A DNA stretch of 64,000 nt from AC-32 sp963719275. Its GTDB lineage: Bacteria > Actinomycetota > Thermoleophilia > Gaiellales > Gaiellaceae. Within the stretch, counting starts at the first letter, position 1. Each line of letters opens with the position of its first letter. Location: NCBI GenBank assembly GCA_963719275.1, contig CAVRBT010000009.1, positions 124,001-188,000 of the forward strand. The letters are read 5' to 3'. A program made the translations under genes and the position numbers. The notes beneath the pieces are model-generated. The model was not told the DNA's origin. It saw only the letters and a list, made by a program, of their open reading frames with translations, and did not search any database. Positions 1 to 9,126 of this stretch are shown here, piece after piece.

Positions 1-1
1 C

Positions 2-2263
2 GACGTCGGCGAGGGAATCGCGATCGCCGCCGTCCTCGTGCTCAACGCGGCGCTCGGCTTCTGGCAGGAGGCGACGGCCGAGCGGGCGATCCTCGCGCTG
101 TCGGAGGCGTTCACGCAGCAGGCGACCGTCGTCCGCGAGGGAGCGGTGACGGAGATCCCGGCGGAGGAGGTCGTTCCCGGCGACGTGCTGCTCGTGGCCG
201 AAGGCGAGCGCGTCGCCGCCGACGGCCGGATCGTCTCGGAGCACGGGCTGGAGGTCGACGAGTCGGCGCTGACGGGCGAGTCGCTGCCTGTGGCGAAGGG
301 CGCCGACGCGGTCGGCGAGGGCATTCCGCTCGCGGAGCGCGCGTCCATGGCGTACGCCGGCTGCGCGGTCACGCGAGGCCACGGCCGGATCGTCGTCTGC
401 TCAACCGGCGAGACGACGGAACTGGGGCAGATCGAGCGCCTCGCCGCGGGGGCGAAACCGCCGCCGACGCCGCTGACGCGCCGCCTCTCGCGGCTGGCGC
501 GGCAGATGGTGCTCGCGGGGGTCGCGATCACCGTGGTGCTGACCGTGGGCATGCTCGTGCAGGGCAGTGCTCTGCACGAGGCGTTCCTGGTGGGCGTGGC
601 AGTTGCCGTCGCAGCCGTCCCGGAGGGGCTCGCCGCCACGGTCACGGCGGCCCTAGCGCTCGGCGCCCGCGCGATGGCGGCGCGCGGCGCGATCGTCCGC
701 CGACTCGAGGCGATCGAGACGCTCGGCGGAACGACCGTCATCTGCACGGACAAGACCGGCACGCTGACGCAGAACGAGATCCGCGTCGCCGCCGTCCGTC
801 CGGCAGCGGGCCTTGACGAGCGCGACCTTCTCGCCGCCGCCGTGCTCGCCTCGAGTGCGCGTGAGAGCACCAACGGCTCCGTCGGCGACCCGATCGAACG
901 GGCGCTGCTGCTCGCGGCGATGGAGCGCGGCCTGCGGCAAGACGAGCTGATGACGGGGCGTCGGCTGACCCATGAGCTCCCCTTCGACTCGGAACGCAAG
1001 CGGATGACGGCGCTCTACGACGAAGGCGGCGCCGGCCACGCGTACATGAAGGGCGCGCCGGAGGTCGTCGCGGAGCGCGCCGGCACGGACGCCGAGCTGG
1101 CGGAGGCAGCGCTCGCCTGGGCGGGCGAGGGCTTCCGGGTGCTCGCCGTCTCAGGTCGTCCGGTCGACCTCGACGACCTACCCGCGGACCTCGAGCAGGG
1201 CCACGCGCTGCTCGGCGTGATCGCGCTGCACGACCCGCTGCGCGAGACGGCCGCTCCGGCGCTGGCGACAGCACGTGGTGCGGGGATCGAGGTGCGGATG
1301 CTCACTGGCGACCACCCGGCGACCGCCCGCACGATCGGCCACGCCCTCGGGCTCGAGGACCGGGCGATCGTGGCGCGCGCGACGCCCGCCGACAAGCTCC
1401 GCCTCGTCACCGAGCTGCAGGAGGCGGACGAAGTGGTCGCGGTGACCGGCGACGGCGTCAACGACGCCCCCGCTCTGCGCCGTGCCGACGTCGGAGTCGC
1501 CATGGGCCGCTCCGGCACGGAGGCCGCCCGCAGCGCGGCCGCGATCGTGCTCACCGACGACGACTTCGCGACGATCGTGGCCGCGGTCGAGGAGGGCCGG
1601 CGGATCGGTGACAACATCCGCAAGTTCGTCGCCTTCCTGCTCTCCGCCAACTTCGGCGAGGTGCTGGTGTTCGTCGCGGCCGTGATCGCGGGCGTCGGCG
1701 CGCCGTTGGCGGTGATCCAGGTGCTGCTCGTGAACCTCGTGACCGACGGCCTCCCCGCCCTCGCGCTCGCCGCGGATCCGGCGAGCCCGCGCACGATGAC
1801 GACGCCCCCGCGGCGGGGCACCCGCCTTCTCGACGCCCCGACCTGGCTCTCCCTTGCAGCGATCGGCACACTCGTCGGAGGGGTGACGGCGGCCGCGTTC
1901 TTCGCCGGCCGGGCCTTCGGCGGCGAGGTCGAGCAGACGATGGCGTTCGCGACCCTCGCGCTCTCGGAGCTCGTGCTCGTGTTCGCGATGCGCTCGCGGT
2001 GGGTCCACGCCTGGAGGCTGCGGCGCAACTCCTGGCTGCTCTGGAGCGCGATCGGCTCGGCCGCGCTCGTCGTCGCCGCGGTGTACGTCCCCGCGCTCCA
2101 GGGGCCACTCGCCACCCACGCGCTCGGGCCGGCCCAGGCGGCCGTCACGTTCCTGCTCGCGCTCGTCCCGTTCGTCGTGCTGGAAGCCGCAAAGGCGCTT
2201 GCGCGGCCGCAGGCGTCAGCGACCGAGGAGCGCGAGCTGGAAGAGCGACATCGCCAGGAGTGA
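2..2263 (+). CDS. Cation-transporting P-type ATPase (type II, calcium-pump-like), 5' end cut by window
   Basis: The frame is open to the first base of the window, so the N-terminus is missing and the first visible GTG (38) is internal. It encodes an ATP-driven membrane cation pump. Visible in order: actuator-domain motif TGES (about residue 91), the PEGL turn of the fourth membrane helix, the phosphorylation motif DKTGTLT (Asp about residue 250), MLTGDHPATA, the hinge TGDGVNDAPAL, then a C-terminal membrane domain with NLVTDGLP. The N..TD residues in that last motif match the calcium-site helix of SERCA-type pumps, which suggests Ca2+ or a related divalent ion, but the substrate is inferred. 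The 3' end overlaps the convergent ZIP gene by 48 bases. Confidence 0.93.
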   Translation, partial: DVGEGIAIAAVLVLNAALGFWQEATAERAILALSEAFTQQATVVREGAVTEIPAEEVVPGDVLLVAEGERVAADGRIVSEHGLEVDESALTGESLPVAKGADAVGEGIPLAERASMAYAGCAVTRGHGRIVVCSTGETTELGQIERLAAGAKPPPTPLTRRLSRLARQMVLAGVAITVVLTVGMLVQGSALHEAFLVGVAVAVAAVPEGLAATVTAALALGARAMAARGAIVRRLEAIETLGGTTVICTDKTGTLTQNEIRVAAVRPAAGLDERDLLAAAVLASSARESTNGSVGDPIERALLLAAMERGLRQDELMTGRRLTHELPFDSERKRMTALYDEGGAGHAYMKGAPEVVAERAGTDAELAEAALAWAGEGFRVLAVSGRPVDLDDLPADLEQGHALLGVIALHDPLRETAAPALATARGAGIEVRMLTGDHPATARTIGHALGLEDRAIVARATPADKLRLVTELQEADEVVAVTGDGVNDAPALRRADVGVAMGRSGTEAARSAAAIVLTDDDFATIVAAVEEGRRIGDNIRKFVAFLLSANFGEVLVFVAAVIAGVGAPLAVIQVLLVNLVTDGLPALALAADPASPRTMTTPPRRGTRLLDAPTWLSLAAIGTLVGGVTAAAFFAGRAFGGEVEQTMAFATLALSELVLVFAMRSRWVHAWRLRRNSWLLWSAIGSAALVVAAVYVPALQGPLATHALGPAQAAVTFLLALVPFVVLEAAKALARPQASATEERELEERHRQE

Positions 2264-2950
2264 GCCGCCGAGCCACACGGCCAGGCGGCTCGCGCTCAAC
2301 TCCTCCCGCGCCTCCGGCAACAGCTCGGACAGCACGACCCAGACCATCGCGCCGCCCGCGAAGCCGAGGCCGACGGGCAGGAACGGCTTGAACTGCTCGA
2401 CGAACAGGAAGGCTGGTGCGGCGACGAGCGGCTGCGGCAGGCTCGAGAAGATGCTCCAGCCCGCGGCCGAGCGCACCGACGTGCCGCGCGGGACGAGCAC
2501 GAGGCTGATCGCGAGCCCCTCCGGGATGTTGTGGACCGCGATCGCGATCGTGATGAGCACGCCGAGCTCGACGCCTCCGCCGTAGGAGACGCCGACGCCG
2601 ACGCCCTCGCTGAAGGAGTGGAGCGTCATCACGGTGACGATCAGCACTGCCTTCGTCGCGTCCGCTCCCCGCAGCTCGGCGAAGTGCACTTCCCGGTGGC
2701 CGAGCGCCCGGTGCGTCGCGTAGATGAACACTGCGCCCGCCGCGGCACCGGCCGCCGTGCGCGCCACTCCGCGAATCGCGCCCTCGATCACGAGCGCGCC
2801 GCTCGCCGAGAGCATGAACCCCGACGCAAGCGCGTTCGAGATCCCGAGCCAGCGCCGCGACATCGTCGGCACGAAGGCGAACGGCAGCGCGCCGAGCCCG
2901 GTCGCGAGGGCCGTGACCAACGCGGCAAGCGTGACCCACAGCGTGTCCAC
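2216..2950 (-). CDS. ZIP-family divalent metal transporter
   Basis: A 244-residue integral membrane protein of the ZIP (Zrt/Irt-like) family, which moves zinc, iron or similar metals into the cytoplasm. The two signature metal-site helices are visible: HSFSEG in TM4 and HNIPEG in TM5, with several further hydrophobic segments. Length and spacing fit bacterial ZupT/GufA-like members. The start is GTG at 2950. No strong ribosome site is evident. The gene converges on and overlaps the P-type ATPase, so both neighbours handle metal ions. The specific metal cannot be read from the sequence. Confidence 0.9.
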   Translation of the reverse strand: MDTLWVTLAALVTALATGLGALPFAFVPTMSRRWLGISNALASGFMLSASGALVIEGAIRGVARTAAGAAAGAVFIYATHRALGHREVHFAELRGADATKAVLIVTVMTLHSFSEGVGVGVSYGGGVELGVLITIAIAVHNIPEGLAISLVLVPRGTSVRSAAGWSIFSSLPQPLVAAPAFLFVEQFKPFLPVGLGFAGGAMVWVVLSELLPEAREELSASRLAVWLGGSLLAMSLFQLALLGR

Positions 2951-2979
2951 CCGGCGGTTCTACACGGTTGGTCGGCGGC

Positions 2980-3690
2980 TCAGTAGCCGCTGAAGCGGTC
3001 TGGGAGCAGCTGCTCCTCCGGCACGCCCGCCCCGGAGAGGCCCTCGGTAACCGCCTCGACCATCTCCGGCGGCCCGGCGATCAGGTACGTGTAGTTGCCG
3101 AGGTCGCCGTCGAGGTGGTCGCGCAGCAGGTCCGGGCCGATGTAGCGCGTCTCGCCCTCCCAGCCTTCGTCCTGCGTCATCGTCAGCACGAGCCGGAGGC
3201 CCGGGATCCGGGCCTCGAGCTCCGGCAGCTCGTCGAGGAACGGTGTCGACTCGCGGTCGCGGTTCGAGTAGACAAGCGTGACGCGGTACGGCTCCTCGGT
3301 GTCGGCGATGTAGCGCAGCATCGAGCGGAAGACCGTGATGCCGATCCCGCCCGCGACGAAGACGTACTCGCGGCTCGTGTCCTCGGGCAGCTGCCAGTCG
3401 CCCTTCGGCTGCTCGACGTCGACCTCGTCACCGACCTCGAGCTCCGCGAGCGTGTTCTTGAAGGCGGTGTCGCGCATGCGCGTGCAGAGGCCGAGCACGC
3501 CGCGCTCGGTCGGCGAGGTGACGACGGAGATGTGGCGGCGCAAGCCCTTCTCGTCCTCGTAGCCGCGATCGGGCAGCTCGACCCAGAAGTACTGCCCGGG
3601 CCGGAAGTCGACCACCTCGCCCTGCAGGTCGAAGATCGCGAGCAGCGTCCCCAACGCGACCTCCCGCTTTTCCTTGATCAGCGAACGCAC
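2980..3690 (-). CDS. FAD-dependent ferredoxin/flavodoxin-NADP reductase-like oxidoreductase
   Basis: A 236-residue flavoprotein reductase of the FNR superfamily without an attached iron-sulfur domain. An N-terminal FAD barrel carries PGQYFWVELP and the FAD-phosphate motif RHISVVTSP (family R-x-Y-S type). The C-terminal NAD(P) domain has GGIGITVFRSML and the late AGPPEMVEAV motif. It should pass electrons between NAD(P)H and a soluble partner, which is unidentified here. Start is GTG at 3690. It lies between the ZIP and MFS genes on the same strand, with small gaps of 29 and 16 bases, so co-transcription is possible. Confidence 0.85.
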   Translation of the reverse strand: MRSLIKEKREVALGTLLAIFDLQGEVVDFRPGQYFWVELPDRGYEDEKGLRRHISVVTSPTERGVLGLCTRMRDTAFKNTLAELEVGDEVDVEQPKGDWQLPEDTSREYVFVAGGIGITVFRSMLRYIADTEEPYRVTLVYSNRDRESTPFLDELPELEARIPGLRLVLTMTQDEGWEGETRYIGPDLLRDHLDGDLGNYTYLIAGPPEMVEAVTEGLSGAGVPEEQLLPDRFSGY

Positions 3691-3706
3691 GCCGGGAGGC
3701 TATACC

Positions 3707-5146
3707 TCAGTCGGTTTCCGCAACGGCGAGCGCAGGCGCCGGCTCGCCGTGAGGCTGCATCGGCCGGTCGCGGAGCAGCGCCACCGCGAGCCCGGCCGCA
3801 AGCGCCGAGAACACGCCGCCTACGACGAAGGCAAGCTGGTAGCCGGCGTTCAGCGAGGCCGCAGCCGTCTCGCCGCCGGTCTTCCAGGCCGCGAGGCTCG
3901 CCAGGACGGCGAGGCCCAGCGCCCCGCCCATCATGAAGCCCGTGTTGACGACGCCCGAGGCGAGACCCGACTCCGCCGGCTCGACGTCGCTCATCGCCGC
4001 CATGAGCACCGGGTTCATCGCCATGCCGACGCCGACCCCGAGCACGATCATGGCGGGCAGCACGTCGGTCCAGAAGCTCGCGTCGACCGGCGCGCGCGCG
4101 AACAGCAGCAGGCCGAGCGTGACGAGGCCCATGCCGACGCCGATCGGGATCCGCGTGCCGTAGCGCATCACGAGGCGCGCCGAGAGCCCGAGCGAGAAGA
4201 GGCCCATGATGATGTTCGCCGGCAGGAATGCGAGCCCCACGTGCAGCGGGTCGTACCCGAGCACGAGGCCGAGGTACTGCGCCGCGAAGAAGAACCACCC
4301 GAACATGCCGGCCGCCCAGAGAACTCCCACTCCGTTTGCGACCGACACGTTGCGCCGCTTGAACAGGCGCAGCGGAACGAGCGGCGACTCGACGCGCGAC
4401 TCGATCGCGAGGAAGACGCCGAAGAGGATGACCGCCGCCGCGAGGAGCCCGAGCGTCTGCGCCGACAGCCAGCCCCTGTCGTTGCCGTTCACGATCGCGT
4501 AGACGGCGAGCATCAGGGCGGCGGTCACGGTCACCGCGCCCCACACGTCGACGCGCCCGCGGCCCTCTGCGGCCGGGCGGTCGCCGGGCAGCAGCGGCAG
4601 ACAGAGCGAGAAGACCAGGATGCCGACCGGGATGTTGACGAGGAAGATCCAGTGCCAGCTGAGCGCGTCGGTGAGCACGCCGCCGAGGAGCACGCCGATG
4701 CTGCCGCCGCCGGCCATCACGAACCCGAAGAAGCCCATCGCCTTCGTCCGCTCCGCCGGGTCCTGGAAGAGCAGCATCAGCAGCGACAGCGCAACCGCCG
4801 AGACAACCGCACCGCCGAGCCCCTGCACCGCACGCGCGCCGATCAAGAACCCCTGCGAGGTCGAGAGCCCGCAGGCCAGCGAGGCGAGCGTGAAGAGCGC
4901 GATCCCGCCGAGGAAGAGCCGCCGGTGCCCGAAGAGGTCGCCGAGCCGGCCGCCCAGCAGCAGGAAGCCGCCGAACGTCAGCAGGTAGGCGTTCACGACC
5001 CACGCGAGCGACTCCTCCGTGAAGCCGAGGTCGTCGCGAATCGAGGGCAGGGCGACGTTCACGATCGTCGCGTCGAGAACGATCATCAGGTCGCCGAGGC
5101 AGAGCACGTAGAGGGCGAGCCAGCGGGTGCGTTGGTCGAGGGCCAT
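3707..5146 (-). CDS. MFS drug-efflux transporter, DHA2 (EmrB/QacA) type
   Basis: A 479-residue major facilitator with about 14 hydrophobic segments. The DHA2 signature LDATIVNVALPSI sits in the first helix, and the loop 2-3 motif GRLGDLFGHRR follows helix 2. Family members are proton-driven multidrug exporters in the cytoplasmic membrane; the substrate is not deducible. Start is ATG at 5146, with a purine-rich AAAGGAGC just upstream on the minus strand. It is divergent from the STAS gene, and the roughly 100-base gap should hold both promoters. Confidence 0.92.
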   Translation of the reverse strand: MALDQRTRWLALYVLCLGDLMIVLDATIVNVALPSIRDDLGFTEESLAWVVNAYLLTFGGFLLLGGRLGDLFGHRRLFLGGIALFTLASLACGLSTSQGFLIGARAVQGLGGAVVSAVALSLLMLLFQDPAERTKAMGFFGFVMAGGGSIGVLLGGVLTDALSWHWIFLVNIPVGILVFSLCLPLLPGDRPAAEGRGRVDVWGAVTVTAALMLAVYAIVNGNDRGWLSAQTLGLLAAAVILFGVFLAIESRVESPLVPLRLFKRRNVSVANGVGVLWAAGMFGWFFFAAQYLGLVLGYDPLHVGLAFLPANIIMGLFSLGLSARLVMRYGTRIPIGVGMGLVTLGLLLFARAPVDASFWTDVLPAMIVLGVGVGMAMNPVLMAAMSDVEPAESGLASGVVNTGFMMGGALGLAVLASLAAWKTGGETAAASLNAGYQLAFVVGGVFSALAAGLAVALLRDRPMQPHGEPAPALAVAETD

Positions 5147-5251
5147 TAGCTCCTTTCGAACGAGGTCACGGTGGTAGGACTTCCCTCCGGACTGGAAATC
5201 ATCGGCCGGCCTCCGATGAGTTCCCTGGCGAAAAAGCGTCTTGTTTCAACG

Positions 5252-5509
5252 ATGCTCCGACTCTCGTGCGACGTGGGTGCGCTGCCGGCGGACGGCGTCG
5301 CGCTGGACGCCCTTGCGCGCCTCCGGCTCGCTGCGCGCCGCGCCGGCCTGGAGCTGGAGATCTGCAACGCGCCGCACGAGCTGTGCTGCCTGATCAGGTT
5401 CACCGGCCTCGAGGAGGTGCTACGCGTCGAGCCGGAGCGGGAGGCCGAAGAGCGGGAAGAGCGCCTCCACGTCGAGGAAGAACGTGAGCTCGGCGATCCC
5501 GCCTCCTGA
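5252..5509 (+). CDS. Small STAS-domain-like protein
   Basis: An 85-residue protein starting at an ATG (5252). The frame stays open upstream to another ATG at 5216, so a longer N-terminus is possible. The pattern CDVGALPADGVALDALARL, followed by a helix and GLEEVLRVEP, resembles short STAS (anti-anti-sigma or MlaB-like) proteins. The charged tail of this family (EREAEEREE) is also seen. The last 90 bases overlap the convergent sigma-factor gene. An association with sigma-factor control is suggested by position only. Confidence is moderate because the protein is short and overlaps a certain gene. Confidence 0.5.
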   Translation: MLRLSCDVGALPADGVALDALARLRLAARRAGLELEICNAPHELCCLIRFTGLEEVLRVEPEREAEEREERLHVEEERELGDPAS

Positions 5510-6400
5510 AAGCTCGAGCACCTGCAGCGCCCACGGCTCGTAGCCGTCGCCCGACTCGCTCGGCTTGTACTGCCCGAACGCGGGCGAGCCGTTCGCCGAG
5601 ACGACCGGGAGCACGCGCGAGCCCTTGCAGCCGATCCCCGGGCCGTTCCACCAGGTGAAGATGTCCTTGCGGCCGTCGAGCCAGAGGTCGAACGGCGGCA
5701 TCGACTGGATCGCGTCCTCGTGGATCAACTCGGTGAGCGCGTCGAAGTCGTAGGCCTCGAACGCCGCCACGTAGCGCTCGAGCAGCTCGGGGTCGGGCTC
5801 GTCGAGGTTCGTCTCGGGCGAGAGGTCGCGCTCCTCCAGCGTCCCGCGCGCCCGCTGCAGCGCGCTGTTCACGGACGCGACGCTTGTCTCGAGCAGCTCT
5901 GCGACCTCGCTCGCCTTCCACCGCAGCACCTCGCAGAGGATCAGCACCGCGCGCTGCCGAGGCGGCAGGTGCTGTAGCGCCGCGACGAAGGCGAGGCGGA
6001 TCGTGTCGCGCGAGGCGACCGTCTCCGCCGGGTCGGCGACACGCGAGTCCGGCACCGGCTGCAGCCACGGCACCTCGGGCGTGCGGAGGTTCTCGATGAT
6101 CGGCTCCCCGGCCGGGCCGAGGTCCATGGGCCGCGCGCGTCGCTCGCGCCCGTCGAGCATGTCGAGGCAAACATTGGTCGCGATCCGGTAGAGCCAGGAG
6201 CGCAGCGCCGACCGGCCCTCGAAGCGGTCGAGGCTCTTCCAGGCGCGCAGGAGCGTCTCCTGCACGGCGTCCTCGGCCTCGAACGGCGAGCCGAGCATTC
6301 GGTAGCAGTGCGCCGTCAGCTCGCGCCGGTGCTGCTCCAGCTCGGCGAACTCGGGCGTGCTCGCGAGGGTCGACCGTTCCACGACCGCCATCCTAGGCAA
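5420..6400 (-). CDS. ECF-type RNA polymerase sigma factor with C-terminal SnoaL-like domain
   Basis: A 326-residue sigma-70 family factor. Region 2 (residues about 25-95) includes HCYRMLGSPFEAEDAVQETL and LRSWLYRIATNVCLD. Region 4 (about 140-200) includes LPPRQRAVLILCEVLRWKA. Residues about 205-326 form a SnoaL/NTF2-like extension (YVAAFEAYDFDALTELIHED) of the kind found in the SigJ/ECF41-like and SigX5 groups, where it modulates activity. No anti-sigma gene adjoins it, which fits self-regulation by the fused domain. It lies 38 bases downstream of a small gene on the same strand. Target promoters are unknown. Confidence 0.9.
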   Translation of the reverse strand: MPRMAVVERSTLASTPEFAELEQHRRELTAHCYRMLGSPFEAEDAVQETLLRAWKSLDRFEGRSALRSWLYRIATNVCLDMLDGRERRARPMDLGPAGEPIIENLRTPEVPWLQPVPDSRVADPAETVASRDTIRLAFVAALQHLPPRQRAVLILCEVLRWKASEVAELLETSVASVNSALQRARGTLEERDLSPETNLDEPDPELLERYVAAFEAYDFDALTELIHEDAIQSMPPFDLWLDGRKDIFTWWNGPGIGCKGSRVLPVVSANGSPAFGQYKPSESGDGYEPWALQVLELSGGGIAELTFFLDVEALFPLFGLPLRLDA

Positions 6401-6438
6401 GACGGTCGGGCCGCCGGAAAGTCATCGCGAGCAGCGGC

Positions 6439-6735
6439 CTAAGCCGCGATCGTCGGCGCCGCCGCAAGGCCGAGAGGTCGCTCGGCGAATGCCGGTCCGC
6501 TGTCCACCTCGTAGCAGGTGTTCAGGCTCGAGTCGCCGAGGACCGAGTCGACGTATTCCTGGACGGAAGCCACCGCGTCGGCCTCCCACAGGCACATGAC
6601 AGCCGACCCGTCCGTGCTGGGGTAGAACTGAAGCACACGCACTCCCGGCGGCGCGCCCTCGCCCCTCTGCAGCTTCTCGCCGCGCGGGAAGGCGGTCTCA
6701 GGGTTCCGGATCTCGTGCTGCACGACCACGTACAT
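6439..6735 (-). CDS. Conserved hypothetical small protein upstream of the sigma factor
   Basis: A 98-residue protein beginning MYVVVQHEIRNPETAF. The ATG at 6735 is chosen because a strong ribosome site AAGGAGGTCACC directly precedes it; a longer open frame to 6795 lacks this. The beta-alpha-beta look (MYVVVQHEI...VRVLQFYPSTDGSAVMCLWEA) suggests a small ferredoxin-like dimeric alpha/beta-barrel fold. The function is not known to me. It is probably co-transcribed with the downstream sigma factor gene. Confidence 0.75.
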   Translation of the reverse strand: MYVVVQHEIRNPETAFPRGEKLQRGEGAPPGVRVLQFYPSTDGSAVMCLWEADAVASVQEYVDSVLGDSSLNTCYEVDSGPAFAERPLGLAAAPTIAA

Positions 6736-6854
6736 GGTGACCTCCTTGTCGTCGTTGGGTGCCATGACGGTACGACGGCCGCGGCGGCGGCGCATCGCAC
6801 GGCCGTGCCAACTTCCCGCGGAGGCGAGGAGTGGTCGTTTCGTGCCACAGCGCC

Positions 6855-8489
6855 TCAGATCAGCCGGCGCCGAAGGGCGAGCGCAGTCGCCGCCGCCCGT
6901 GACGACACGCCCAGCTTGGCGAAGATGTTCTGCAGGTGGCGGCGGGCAGTGTGGTCGCTGATACCCAGAGCCTTCGCGATCTCGCGGTTGCTCTTGCCGG
7001 CTGCCACGAGGCCGAGCACTTCGAGCTCACGGGCCGTCAATCCGTATGGCTCAGCCACAAGCGCTCTCCCTCTGAGCGTGTCCACCCACGCCACATCGGG
7101 GGCGGCGCCCAGGCGCGACAAGATGGCCCGGGCAGCGTCGAGCTCGAACGTCGCCGTGTCGTCGTCGCCGAGCGCCCGGCACGCGAGCGCCAGCAGGACA
7201 CGCGTACGGGCCGCCTCGTACGGTGCGTCGAGCTCGCGCCACTCCTCGCACCCTTGCCGTAGCGCCCGCAGCGCCTCCTCCGCGTCCCCCTCGGCAAGCG
7301 CGACCTCTCCCCGCGCCCCAGCCGCCGCAGCCCGCAGCAGGTCGCTGCCCTGCCGTTCTGCGATGCCTTCGAGCTCCCGGCAGGCAGAGCCCGCGGCCTC
7401 GACGTCGCCCACCGCGGCCATGATCCGCACGTACGCCGGGAGCAGCGCCGCGCGCTTCAGCGGCTGCGTCGTCTCGGCCGCCGCGCGCCGGATCGCCGCC
7501 GCCGCGGCATCGCGGTTCTCCTGGGCCAGCCGTAGCAGCGCAAGGCCCGGCTGTGGCTCGAGTCCGTGCTCCGTCGCCTCGCGGTAGGCGGCCTCGGCCG
7601 CTTCGAATCTCCCCCGCAGGCGATGCACCTCTCCCTGGCGGTACGCCGCATGCCCGAGCGCCCGCTGGTTGAGCACGCCCGTCCTGAAGCGCTCGCCAAC
7701 CTGACGGGCCTCGGCCAGGGCGTCTGCCCACTCGCCTCCCAGAGTCATGATCTCGGCGCGGTGGACCCGGCAGAGGCCCTGGTGCGCGATCATCTCGGGC
7801 TGCTCCGCGCACCACCGCGTCAACGCCGCGGTCCACTCTTGCGCGCGGCGCAGCTCGTAGACGTCGCGACAGAACGCGATCGTGTTGCAGTAGACGATGC
7901 CCGCGACGATCGGCGACAGCTCACCGGCGGTCACCGCCACCATCGTCTCGTCGACCAGGCGCAAGCCCTCGTCTGCGCGCCCCTGCCTCACCAGGGCGTG
8001 ACCCTGCTCCATCAAGCCGATCGCGGCGAGGTCGTGGTCGCCGAAACGCTCACCGATCTCCACGATCTCCGCCGCCGTCGTCTCCGCCACGTCGAAGGCA
8101 CCGCCGCCGGCGCGCTGCAGCAGCACGGGAATCAGCAGGTAGCCGCGCTCGACGCAGTCGCCCTGGTGCCGCTCGAGCACGCGCTGTCCGCGCGCGAACC
8201 AGCCGGTCGCAGACGCCGAATCGCCGCGAAACATGAAGTTGTGACCGACCCACCACGCACACCGCGCTGCGCTAGGTGCATCCTCGGCGGCCAGGTGCGC
8301 GTGGTAGGCGCGCTCGAGCGCGCCCCGGTACTCGTCGTCGCGTCCGAGCATGTACGCGGACCGCGCGAGCAGCTCCAGCTCCTCGCCTTGAAGCGGCGCG
8401 GCATCATCCGCACGACTCAGCGACGCATGAGCTTCCGCCCACGAGCCCGCCGCGCTCCGCTCTCGGCCCTCCGCGAGATCATCGGCCAT
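6855..8489 (-). CDS. TPR-repeat LuxR-family transcriptional regulator
   Basis: A 544-residue cytoplasmic regulator. Residues about 1-470 are alpha-helical repeats of TPR type (for example WAEAHASLSRAD and FEAAEAAYREATEHG). The last 65 residues are a LuxR/NarL helix-turn-helix (LTARELEVLGLVAAGKSNREI...FAKLGVSSR). No receiver or ATPase domain is present, so the signal is probably sensed by protein contact through the repeats. The helical module is visibly related to the N-terminal part of the cyclase protein at 14681-16606, including the matching stretch of type AGELSPIVAGIVYC versus SGELRPFATGLVYC. Start ATG at 8489; no obvious operon partner. Confidence 0.88.
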   Translation of the reverse strand: MADDLAEGRERSAAGSWAEAHASLSRADDAAPLQGEELELLARSAYMLGRDDEYRGALERAYHAHLAAEDAPSAARCAWWVGHNFMFRGDSASATGWFARGQRVLERHQGDCVERGYLLIPVLLQRAGGGAFDVAETTAAEIVEIGERFGDHDLAAIGLMEQGHALVRQGRADEGLRLVDETMVAVTAGELSPIVAGIVYCNTIAFCRDVYELRRAQEWTAALTRWCAEQPEMIAHQGLCRVHRAEIMTLGGEWADALAEARQVGERFRTGVLNQRALGHAAYRQGEVHRLRGRFEAAEAAYREATEHGLEPQPGLALLRLAQENRDAAAAAIRRAAAETTQPLKRAALLPAYVRIMAAVGDVEAAGSACRELEGIAERQGSDLLRAAAAGARGEVALAEGDAEEALRALRQGCEEWRELDAPYEAARTRVLLALACRALGDDDTATFELDAARAILSRLGAAPDVAWVDTLRGRALVAEPYGLTARELEVLGLVAAGKSNREIAKALGISDHTARRHLQNIFAKLGVSSRAAATALALRRRLI

Positions 8490-8565
8490 CCAGTCCCGAA
8501 GTATGGAGCGACCGCGGCGACCGGGCCGACCGACGAAGGGAGCTCAGGAACGCGGCTTGGCCGCG

Positions 8566-9093
8566 CTAGTACCCGCGGTAGCCGCCCTTGCCGCTCTCGT
8601 TCGTGGTCGTTCCGGTACCCGTCATGCCTCCGGTGCCGCCCTGGACAGCGAGCGCGCCGGCCATCCCCGAGCTCTTGTGGTACCTGCAGTAGAACGAGAT
8701 CGCGCCCGACTGCGGGATCGTCACCGTGACCTCGCCCTCATCGCCGGGCTCGAGGTCCTTGTCGATCCCCTGCGAGTCGACGGTGAAGGAATGCTCGGCG
8801 TTTCCCTCGTTCTTGAGCTCGAGCGTGACCTTTTCGCCCGGCCTCCCCTCGAGCACGGTCGGCTCGAAGTAGAAGTCGTCGAGCTCGACCTCGGTCTTGC
8901 CGCTGGCCTCCACGGACTTCGTGCCGTGGTTGTTCGCCTGCAGGCCGGCGACGGTCGTCGTCCCGCCTTCGCTCTCGCCCCCACCGCCGCCGCTCTCGGT
9001 GGTGGTGCCGCTCGAGCTGCTCGAGCCACAGCCGGCTAGGAGCGGTACGAGCCCGAGCGCCAGCACGGTCACGATCAGCGCACTGCGTCTCAC
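8566..9093 (-). CDS. Cupredoxin-domain lipoprotein
   Basis: Start placed at GTG 9093, giving a compact lipoprotein signal (VRRSALIVTVLALGLVPLLAGC) with the lipidated Cys about residue 22; an upstream ATG at 9120 is the alternative. A Ser/Gly/Thr-rich linker is followed by a cupredoxin domain (about residues 70-155). The type-1 copper ligands are readable: His in AEHSF, then Cys, His and Met in FYCRYHKSSGM. A Gly/Thr-rich tail ends the protein. It is expected to be a membrane-anchored extracytoplasmic copper electron carrier; the redox partner is unknown. Confidence 0.85.
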   Translation of the reverse strand: MRRSALIVTVLALGLVPLLAGCGSSSSSGTTTESGGGGGESEGGTTTVAGLQANNHGTKSVEASGKTEVELDDFYFEPTVLEGRPGEKVTLELKNEGNAEHSFTVDSQGIDKDLEPGDEGEVTVTIPQSGAISFYCRYHKSSGMAGALAVQGGTGGMTGTGTTTNESGKGGYRGY

Positions 9094-9126
9094 GGGCAGC
9101 ACTACGGCCGGCGGAGGCAACCGGAT